A DNA stretch of 6,483 nucleotides from Muribaculaceae bacterium (lineage in GTDB: Bacteria > Bacteroidota > Bacteroidia > Bacteroidales > Muribaculaceae), in contig JAIDUY010000470.1 in the NCBI GenBank assembly GCA_029059965.1, positions 1-6,483 on the forward strand, written 5' to 3'. Numbering within the stretch: the first letter of the stretch is position 1; every line of letters begins with the position of its first letter. Positions 1 through 4,474 of this stretch are shown piece after piece. The position numbers were made by a program, and so were the translations under genes. Under the pieces are notes generated by a model that was not told the DNA's origin, did not search any database, and was given only the letters and a program-made list of their open reading frames with translations.

Positions 1-31
1 ATTAATCGCGTCCCTGCGGCCCCCCCCTATT

Positions 32-59
32 GCCTAAAATCTAACGCCTAAAACCTATC
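32..59. repeat. Two-copy 14-bp tandem repeat at the end of the sufE-like gene
   Basis: Positions 32-45 and 46-59 are two adjacent 14-base units that both begin GCCTAAAA and agree at 12 of 14 positions. The second unit contains the stop codon of the SufE-like gene (55-57, minus strand). Just outside lies a run of eight C (20-27). No hairpin or T-tract typical of an intrinsic terminator is visible between the stop codon and the window edge, so termination of this unit is not seen. The repeat may be a decayed simple repeat that has reached the gene end; a function is not supported. Confidence 0.5.
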
Positions 60-483
60 CCCTCTTTGCCTTGTAGGCTGCGGCGTAGGCTTTCATCTGG
101 CGGAGCATGGCCAGCAGGCCGTTGCTGCGCGTGGGCGAGAGGTGCTCGTCGAGGCCGATGTCGTGGATGAAGTGCAGGTCGGCGCCGAGAATCTCGTCGG
201 GCGTATGTCCGGAGAGCACGTCGACCAGCATGGCGATGATGCCCTTGACGATGATGGCGTCGGAATCGGCGCGGAATACGAGGGCGCCGTCGTCATTCCG
301 CTCGGCGTCGAGCCACACGCGGCTCTGGCAGCCCTCGATGAGGCGGTCGGGCGTCTTGAGGTTTTCGGGCAGCGGCGGCAGCTCGTTGCCAAGGTCTATA
401 ATCATGGCGTAGCGGTCCATCCAGTCGTCGAGGTCGACGAACTGTTCGACGATGTCGCTCTGAGCCTGTTCTATGCTTTTCAT
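55..483 (-). CDS. sufE: SufE family cysteine desulfurase sulfur acceptor
   Basis: This 142-residue protein is a full-length SufE/CsdE family member (usual length about 140). Family members take persulfide sulfur from a cysteine desulfurase such as SufS and pass it to the Fe-S cluster scaffold in the cytoplasm. The diagnostic segment EGCQSRVW is present, with the acceptor cysteine at residue 52, close to Cys51 of E. coli SufE. Also family-like are the N-terminal helix followed by LPPLPENLKTPDRLI, the central IVKGIIAMLVDVLSG segment, and the C-terminal SPTRSNGLLAMLRQMKAYA. The ATG at 481-483 was chosen because it forms an ATGA overlap with the upstream cyclase gene's stop and starts the family-like sequence; the longer open frame reaching 618 reads through the cyclase gene as Arg-rich noise. 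No other suf gene is in view, so its partner must be encoded elsewhere. It probably depends on the cyclase promoter and translational coupling. Family assignment is firm; SufE versus CsdE is less so. Confidence 0.93.
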   Translation of the reverse strand: MKSIEQAQSDIVEQFVDLDDWMDRYAMIIDLGNELPPLPENLKTPDRLIEGCQSRVWLDAERNDDGALVFRADSDAIIVKGIIAMLVDVLSGHTPDEILGADLHFIHDIGLDEHLSPTRSNGLLAMLRQMKAYAAAYKAKRG

Positions 484-1466
484 TGCAGACGTTCTTTGTA
501 GGCTACGTTGAGCACGGTTGTGCCGACGGCGCCGAGGGTCTCGCGGTCGATGATGCTCATGTCGTCGGCCAGGGTGTGCCACGACGGGTGGAATGAGCCG
601 GTGCTCTCGTTGTTGCACTCTATGATGTCGGTGGTGGGTATGCCGGCGTTAGTCAGCACGATATGGTCGTCGTTGACGGCGCCGCCGACCAAGCGCGGGA
701 AGCGGTCGGAATATCCCAGCGCCTCGGCCGCACTCCACACCTTGATTGTGGGTGTGATGGCGTTGAGCTGCGAGAAGTACTCGTAGGGGAACTGCGCGTC
801 GCGTGCGCCGACCATGTCCAGGAGTATGCCGTAGACGGGAAGATTCTCGTTGCGGTAGGGCACCATGTGGCTTGCCCAGTAGCGGGAGCCGAGGCACCAG
901 CCGTCGTCCTCGGCGGTGGTGTGCGAGCCGTAGTCCTCGCAGTCGAAGAAGATGAGGTCGACTCCCACCGACGGTTCGCGCATGGCCAGGTTGCGGGCTA
1001 TCTCGAGCAGTACGCCCACGCCGCTGGCGCCGTCGTTGGCACCGAGGATGGGTGTGTCGTGATGGTCGGGATTAATGTCGCGGTCGGCCCAAGGACGGGT
1101 GTCGTAGTGCGCCGCAAGGAGGATGCGACGGCGTATCTCGGGGCGGTAGCAGGCGATGATGTTCGTCAGGGGCAGCACGTCGCCGTTGAAAGCGGTGACG
1201 GTGCCGGTCTGCACCGTTATTGTATCGGCATCGAAAGAGCGGAGCTTGTTTATTATGTATCGCGCGCAGGAATCGTGTTCCTCCGTTCCGGGGACACGGG
1301 GTCCGATGGCGACCTGTTCGGCAACGTAGCGGTATGCGCTGTCGGCGTTGAAGCTGCCCAGGGGCGTGTCTGCGACGTGCGACGCCGTCTCCTTGCCTGT
1401 CCGCGAGCATGCGCATGCGGCCCCGGCAAGGACGATGAGCAGGAGTAATATGGATTTAGCCTTCAT
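480..1466 (-). CDS. M28-family glutaminyl-peptide cyclotransferase (glutaminyl cyclase), exported
   Basis: This 328-residue zinc enzyme probably converts N-terminal glutamine of exported proteins to pyroglutamate. The N-terminus is a signal sequence (MKAKSILLLLIVLAGAA) followed by Cys18 and Cys20. A lipoprotein is likely, but neither lipobox is ideal, so the acylated cysteine is uncertain. M28/cyclase motifs occur in order: AAHYDTRPWADRD (118-130), GANDGASGVG (142-151), FFDCEDYG (173-180), GILLDMVG (213-220), NDDHI (265-269) and SWHTLADD (295-302). By analogy with human glutaminyl cyclase, Asp145, Asp178 and His297 would bind zinc, Glu177 and Asp217 would be catalytic, and Trp296 would line the pocket. 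The LLDMVG, DDHI and WHT motifs favour a cyclase over a generic M28 aminopeptidase, which the family name alone could suggest. The gene has its own TAnnTTTG promoter 22 nt upstream of the ATG. Its TGA overlaps the ATG of the SufE-like gene. Function is inferred from motifs; the family is very secure. Confidence 0.88.
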   Translation of the reverse strand: MKAKSILLLLIVLAGAACACSRTGKETASHVADTPLGSFNADSAYRYVAEQVAIGPRVPGTEEHDSCARYIINKLRSFDADTITVQTGTVTAFNGDVLPLTNIIACYRPEIRRRILLAAHYDTRPWADRDINPDHHDTPILGANDGASGVGVLLEIARNLAMREPSVGVDLIFFDCEDYGSHTTAEDDGWCLGSRYWASHMVPYRNENLPVYGILLDMVGARDAQFPYEYFSQLNAITPTIKVWSAAEALGYSDRFPRLVGGAVNDDHIVLTNAGIPTTDIIECNNESTGSFHPSWHTLADDMSIIDRETLGAVGTTVLNVAYKERLQ

Positions 1467-1488
1467 TGTTGTTGCATTGTTGTAGCGG

Positions 1489-1520
1489 CAAAGTTACAAA
1501 AAAGCGACAATACTGCCAAA
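1489..1520 (-). promoter_or_regulatory. Bacteroidetes-type promoter of the glutaminyl cyclase-sufE unit
   Basis: On the minus strand a -33 element TTTG (1517-1520) is followed after 20 nt by a -7 element TAACTTTG (1489-1496). Both match the Bacteroidetes primary sigma factor consensus TTTG / TAnnTTTG, and the spacing is in the usual range. The -7 box ends 22 nt before the cyclase ATG at 1466, which implies a short 5' leader. It separates this pair of genes from the upstream lptE unit. Confidence 0.75.
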
Positions 1521-1530
1521 TAAATGTAAT

Positions 1531-1569
1531 AAAATCATAAATAAGCCGGCCGGATCACCCTCCGAGCCG
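1531..1569 (-). terminator. Possible hairpin terminator of the regulator-lptE-TPR unit
   Basis: Nine bases past the TPR-like gene's stop codon, positions 1561-1569 pair with 1547-1554. This gives eight base pairs with one bulged base (1565) and a six-base loop (1555-1560). On the minus strand the hairpin is followed by an interrupted T-rich tract, GCTTATTTATGATTTT (1546 down to 1531). This resembles an intrinsic terminator, although the T-run is not continuous. It lies directly upstream of the cyclase promoter, a sensible place to end one unit before the next. Confidence 0.45.
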
Positions 1570-1577
1570 CTGCCTGC

Positions 1578-2366
1578 TCAGCCGCGGCTGTTGATGATGA
1601 GCTTGCGCAGGAAGCGCAGCTGGTCGTCGAAGTAAGCGTTGCGGTGCGGATAGCGTCGGCGCAGGCTGTCGATGAGGTCGTAGGCCTTTTCGTAGCGCTT
1701 CTGACGCACATAGATGCGTGCCAGCGACTCGCTCAGCAGGGCGTCGCCGCCATCGTCGGCGGGGCGCGCTATGGGGCGCCGCTCCTGTTCGGGCTCGGGA
1801 GTCGGCTCGGGTTCGGCGGGGGCATGCTGCGCCGCGGGGTGGCGGCTGAGGATGAAGGCGTCGATGCGTCCCTGCGGGCTTTCGGTGTCGACGGGCTCGT
1901 CGGGCAGGTTCTCCTGTTCCTCGCGTGCGAGCACCTCGGCATAGTCGGCCACGGGATTGAAAATCATGCGTTCGAGCAGGGCGTCCTCCTCGGCCGAGCG
2001 GTGGCCGTAGGTGTCGAGGAACAGGTCGATGGCGTCGTCGGTCTTTGCCGAGGGGTCGGCGGCGGGTTCCTCGGCTGCGGGGTAGAAGTCGGCATGTCCG
2101 GCCTCGCGGAGGGCGTCGACGGTGCGGGGGTCGTCGACGCCGAGGGCTATGCGGCGCTGGAGCTCGCGGCGCTCCCCGGCGCTGAGCGAGCCGTCGTGCA
2201 GCAGGCGCAGCAGCGGGAACACCATGGCATAGGGGTAGCGGCGGCAGGCATCGGCCAGCAGGCGCAGGTCGGTGTCGCCGGGTGTGAGGCGCCCGTCGGC
2301 TACGCCGCGCAGCAGCGCCGAGAGGCGGGCGGCGCTTTCGCCGCTGTCGGTGCTTACGGATTCCAT
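1578..2366 (-). CDS. Conserved Bacteroidetes TPR-like protein encoded after lptE
   Basis: This 262-residue soluble protein has no signal peptide or membrane segment and should be cytoplasmic. An N-terminal helical part (about 12-90) includes the YPYAMVFPLLRLLH segment. The middle is acidic, with helical stretches near 111-150 and 166-176. A Glu/Pro-rich linker follows at about 183-195. The C-terminus (211-262) carries a TPR-like helix pair, LARIYVRQKRYEKAYDLID, then RRRYPHRNAYFDDQLRFL. From memory, this closing pattern (K/R-Y-E-K-A followed by YF-DQ-RFL-KLI) is characteristic of a small Bacteroidetes family encoded just downstream of lptE, often before secG. No secG follows here. Its biochemical function is unknown to me; the TPR suggests protein-protein contacts. 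The ATG lies only 4 nt after the lptE stop codon, so the two are almost certainly cotranscribed. GC is about 70% in a sampled 60-base stretch, so the Arg/Ala-rich composition partly reflects base bias. Confidence 0.8.
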   Translation of the reverse strand: MESVSTDSGESAARLSALLRGVADGRLTPGDTDLRLLADACRRYPYAMVFPLLRLLHDGSLSAGERRELQRRIALGVDDPRTVDALREAGHADFYPAAEEPAADPSAKTDDAIDLFLDTYGHRSAEEDALLERMIFNPVADYAEVLAREEQENLPDEPVDTESPQGRIDAFILSRHPAAQHAPAEPEPTPEPEQERRPIARPADDGGDALLSESLARIYVRQKRYEKAYDLIDSLRRRYPHRNAYFDDQLRFLRKLIINSRG

Positions 2367-2370
2367 ACTT

Positions 2371-2904
2371 TTACCAGTCGCCGAGGGTGGCGTTGAAGAT
2401 AAGGTCGACGAGTTCCTCGCATATTTCCTCGCACAGGCTGTCCTGCACGTCGGTCAGCATTTCCGAGCTGGGGAACTCGCGGTAGGCGCTGAACGACTGG
2501 TCGACATCCTTGCCCTCGGCCTTCTCGTCGGTGTACTTGACGCGCACGGTAATGGTGAGGCGTGTCATCGAGCCGTAGCCGTCCTCGGTCACGGCCTGAG
2601 GCGAGAGTGTGTAGCCTGTGATTTCGCCTTCGATGCGCAGATCCGACGGTCCGTCGGTCACCTGCAGGCGTGTGTTGCGGGCTATGTAGTCCAGCAGGGC
2701 GTTCTCGAACATAGGCTGCAGCGGAGGGTAGACCAGCGCCGCGCGGATGGGGAACTCGCTGACCGACACGGTGTGATAGACCGTATAGTCGATTGCCGAG
2801 CCGTTGAGCGTGAACACGGGTTTGCACGCCGGCATCAGTGCCGAGGCGATGAGCACGGCCACGAGGGCTGCAAATCGTGCCAATGTACTGCTATTCGAGG
2901 CCAT
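2371..2904 (-). CDS. lptE: LptE-family LPS-assembly lipoprotein
   Basis: This 177-residue protein matches the Bacteroidetes LptE family in length and motif order. LptE is an outer-membrane lipoprotein that plugs the LptD barrel and helps place lipopolysaccharide on the cell surface. The N-terminus is a hydrophobic signal segment (about 10-26) ending MPAC, with Cys27 as the likely lipidated residue; Met at -3 and Pro at -2 make this a weak lipobox. Family-like features after it are LNGSAIDYTVYHTVSV, FPIRAALVYPPLQPMFENAL (52-71), LRIEGEITGYTLSPQAV, the MTRLTITVRVKYTD strand, SAYREFPSSEMLTDVQDSL and the ending LVDLIFNATLGDW. The chosen ATG (2902-2904) lies inside the last codons of the sigma-54 regulator gene, overlapping it by 14 nt. 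This suggests translational coupling and places LPS assembly in the regulator's own operon. The family is confident; LPS export function comes from family knowledge. Confidence 0.88.
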   Translation of the reverse strand: MASNSSTLARFAALVAVLIASALMPACKPVFTLNGSAIDYTVYHTVSVSEFPIRAALVYPPLQPMFENALLDYIARNTRLQVTDGPSDLRIEGEITGYTLSPQAVTEDGYGSMTRLTITVRVKYTDEKAEGKDVDQSFSAYREFPSSEMLTDVQDSLCEEICEELVDLIFNATLGDW

Positions 2905-4141
2905 ATTCCTTGATTTTGCGGTATAGTGTGCGCTCGGAGATGCCGAGCTGGGCTGCGGCGGCCTTGCGGCGGCCTTCGTTGCGCGTCAGCGCCGCGCGGA
3001 TGGCCTCGCGCTCGCGTTCGGCAAGGGTCTCGTCGCTGTCGGACGGTGCCGACGTTGCCGGCGCCGCGGGGGCGTTGTCGCTGACTTCGGCGTAGGGGAC
3101 CTCGGCGCACTCGCCGTCGCTCTTGGGGACGACGATGAGCGACTTGCCCGTGGCGGCGAAGGTGTCGGCCGGCAGCAGGCGGCGCTCGTCGTGGCGCCCC
3201 TCGGCGTCGAGGCGTTCCTGGATGGCGTCGAGGCGCCGCTGCATATTGAAAATCATGCCTAAAAGCATCTCGCGCTCGCGGGCATAGCTGTGGGCGTCGC
3301 CGCCGGCGGCCACGGGCATATAGGTGTCGGCCACCGAGGGCAGATAGCTGCGCAGCATATCGGGGGTGACGGTCTTTCCGGCCTCGAAGAGGGCAAGCTG
3401 GTCGACGACGTTCTTGAGCTGGCGCACGTTGCCGGGCCAGCGATAGTGGCGCATCAGCGCCTCGGCCTCGGCGTCGAAGCCCACTGGCGGCGTGTGGTAG
3501 CGCTCGGCGAAGTCCGAGGCGAAGCGTACGGCCAGCAGGCGGATGTCGGAGCCGCGGTCGCGCAGGGGCGGAACGGTGATAAGCACCGTCGACAGGCGGT
3601 AGTAGAGGTCCTCGCGGAAGCGGCCTTCGGCTATGGCGCGGGGCAGGTCGACGTTGGTGGCCGCCACGATGCGCACATTGGTGCGGCGCACCGCCGACGA
3701 GCCTACGCGCAGATACTCGCCGCTTTCGAGCACGCGCAGCAGGCGCGCCTGGGTCGTCAGCGGCAGCTCGGCTACCTCGTCGAGGAATATCGTGCCGCCG
3801 TCGGCCTCCTCGAAATAGCCCTTGCGGGAGTCGACGGCGCCGGTGAAGGCGCCTTTCTCGTGGCCGAAAAGTTCCGAGTCGATGGTGCCTTCGGGGATGG
3901 CGCCGCAGTTGACGGCGATATATTTGGCATGCTTGCGCGAGCTGTGGGCGTGGATTATCTGAGGAAAGAACTCCTTGCCGGCGCCGCTCTCGCCGACGAC
4001 AAGTACCGACAGGTCGATGGGCGCCACGCGGATGGCGCGCTCGATGGCCGCCGTCAGCGCCGAAGCGTTGCCGATGATGCCGAAGCGCAGCTTGGCCTGC
4101 TGCACTGCCGGTGGTAATGTTCGTGTGGATTGCTGTTCCAT
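2891..4141 (-). CDS. Sigma-54-dependent enhancer-binding regulator, no receiver domain
   Basis: This 416-residue protein is a bacterial enhancer-binding protein that uses ATP hydrolysis to remodel sigma-54 RNA polymerase. Numbered from the ATG at 4139-4141, the AAA+ domain spans about 22-265. It has Walker A GESGAGKE (50-57), the sigma-54 contact loop GAFTGA (97-102), Walker B GTIFLDE (116-122), RFREDLYYRL (174-183) with candidate arginine fingers, and WPGNVRQLKN (235-244) at sensor II. A Fis-type helix-turn-helix closes the protein (about 390-416, with ISERTLYRKIKEYGLE). Only about 20 residues precede the AAA+ domain, so there is no receiver, GAF or PAS domain; a linker of about 110 residues (270-380) separates ATPase and HTH. 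An in-frame TTG at 4151-4153 could extend the protein by four residues, but it lies inside the likely -7 promoter box, so the ATG is preferred. The gene heads the lptE unit. Its target promoters are not visible. Confidence 0.92.
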   Translation of the reverse strand: MEQQSTRTLPPAVQQAKLRFGIIGNASALTAAIERAIRVAPIDLSVLVVGESGAGKEFFPQIIHAHSSRKHAKYIAVNCGAIPEGTIDSELFGHEKGAFTGAVDSRKGYFEEADGGTIFLDEVAELPLTTQARLLRVLESGEYLRVGSSAVRRTNVRIVAATNVDLPRAIAEGRFREDLYYRLSTVLITVPPLRDRGSDIRLLAVRFASDFAERYHTPPVGFDAEAEALMRHYRWPGNVRQLKNVVDQLALFEAGKTVTPDMLRSYLPSVADTYMPVAAGGDAHSYAREREMLLGMIFNMQRRLDAIQERLDAEGRHDERRLLPADTFAATGKSLIVVPKSDGECAEVPYAEVSDNAPAAPATSAPSDSDETLAEREREAIRAALTRNEGRRKAAAAQLGISERTLYRKIKEYGLE

Positions 4142-4150
4142 AGCGTTCTG

Positions 4151-4158
4151 CAAAGTTA
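4151..4158 (-). promoter_or_regulatory. Bacteroidetes -7 promoter box of the regulator-lptE-TPR unit
   Basis: The minus strand reads TAACTTTG, an exact TAnnTTTG match and identical to the -7 box of the cyclase promoter. No TTTG-like -33 element lies about 20 nt upstream, so the promoter is half-supported. The box ends only 9 nt before the ATG at 4141, so a transcript starting a few bases downstream would have almost no 5' leader. Confidence 0.55.
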
Positions 4159-4342
4159 CACAAAATTTCGATAACCGAGCGTTGGCGCGAGCTCCGAAAT
4201 TCCCGCACCGACGGCGACCTCCCGACGGCGGCAGCCGCCGCTCCGATATACATTATATTATATAAGGAAAGGACGGGCCGACGCAACGCGCCCGGCCGAC
4301 AGCCGCATCGTCCAAAAATAAGCATCGTTTTAACACTTGAAC
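4159..4342. other. Divergent intergenic region between regulator and secreted-protein gene
   Basis: This is the left part of a 329-bp gene-free stretch (4142-4470). It holds a GC-rich block with a short direct repeat and a hairpin (4208-4240). A strongly AT-rich patch, GATATACATTATATTATATA (4245-4264), follows, then a featureless GC-rich segment to about 4315. I see no coding frame with homology, no tRNA and no clear sigma-54 -24/-12 promoter (TGGC-N-TTGC spacing). Open frames that cross it on the minus strand are shadows of the regulator gene. Confidence 0.5.
4208..4240. repeat. 9-bp direct repeat overlapping a GC-rich hairpin
   Basis: CCGACGGCG occurs at 4208-4216 and again at 4222-4230, a 14-bp period. 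The second copy overlaps an inverted repeat, CGGCGG (4226-4231) and CCGCCG (4235-4240), with a three-base spacer. Its position upstream of the regulator's promoter box would suit a binding site, but in GC-rich DNA such short repeats also arise by chance. Confidence 0.35.
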
Positions 4343-4374
4343 CTTGGCGGTTTAAGCTTTTTTGACTAATTTTG
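4343..4374 (+). promoter_or_regulatory. Bacteroidetes-type promoter of the secreted-protein gene
   Basis: A -7 box TAATTTTG (4367-4374) matches TAnnTTTG exactly. Twenty bases upstream is CTTG (4343-4346), three of four matches to the -33 TTTG. The spacing equals that of the cyclase promoter. Transcription would begin near 4380, leaving a 5' leader of roughly 90 nt before the ATG at 4471. Confidence 0.65.
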
Positions 4375-4380
4375 CGGGCG

Positions 4381-4470
4381 AAATGCTATGCCCTCCGGCG
4401 AAAGCCGTCTCTTCCGGGACCTGAGTCCCACTATTCCAAAAAAAACAACAAACCATTCAATGTTCTTTAA
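4381..4470 (+). promoter_or_regulatory. Structured 5' leader with two compact hairpins and an A-rich start region
   Basis: Two hairpins stand close together. CGGC (4396-4399) pairs with GCCG (4404-4407) around a GAAA tetraloop of the stable GNRA class. GGGAC (4416-4420) pairs with GTCCC (4425-4429) around CTGA. The remaining part, 4431-4470, is unstructured and A-rich, with eight consecutive A at 4438-4445 and no Shine-Dalgarno motif, as is common in Bacteroidetes mRNAs. The layout could be a regulatory or stabilising leader, or simply a chance pair of small stems. I do not recognise a named riboswitch class. Confidence 0.4.
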
Positions 4471-4474
4471 ATGA
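4460..4474 (+). promoter_or_regulatory. Possible four-codon upstream ORF overlapping the main start codon
   Basis: ATGTTCTTTAAATGA reads Met-Phe-Phe-Lys-stop, and its TGA (4472-4474) overlaps the ATG of the secreted-protein gene (4471-4473). If translated it could couple initiation to the main gene. There is no ribosome-binding evidence, and a frame this short occurs easily by chance. Confidence 0.15.

Noticed and set aside
484..618. N-terminal extension of the SufE-like protein
   Set aside because: The extra 45 residues are Arg/His/Pro-rich and come from reading the cyclase gene's 3' end in another frame. SufE proteins start near the ATG at 483.
663..1448. 261-residue plus-strand open frame opposite the cyclase gene
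   Set aside because: It is an antisense shadow of a gene with intact catalytic motifs; its own translation has no family-like sequence.
1644..2396. 250-residue plus-strand open frame opposite the TPR-like gene
   Set aside because: Gly/Ala/Val-rich shadow translation; the minus-strand gene fits the operon spacing and has a conserved C-terminus.
4151..4153. TTG as start codon of the sigma-54 regulator
   Set aside because: It lies inside an exact -7 promoter box, so it is probably at or upstream of the transcription start; the ATG four codons on is preferred.
4175..4200. Possible sigma-54 (-24/-12) promoter upstream of the regulator, suggested by TTGGCGC
   Set aside because: The required GC dinucleotide at the right spacing after the GG is absent.
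4245..4267. AT-rich patch as an origin or sigma-70-like promoter
   Set aside because: It is only about 20 bp, has no DnaA boxes or iterons nearby, and the TAnnTTTG promoter at 4367 explains the plus-strand gene better.
2835..4325. 496-residue minus-strand open frame overlapping the regulator gene
   Set aside because: It is Arg/Pro/His-rich out-of-frame translation of high-GC DNA, with no domains. The regulator frame in the same place carries every expected AAA+ motif.
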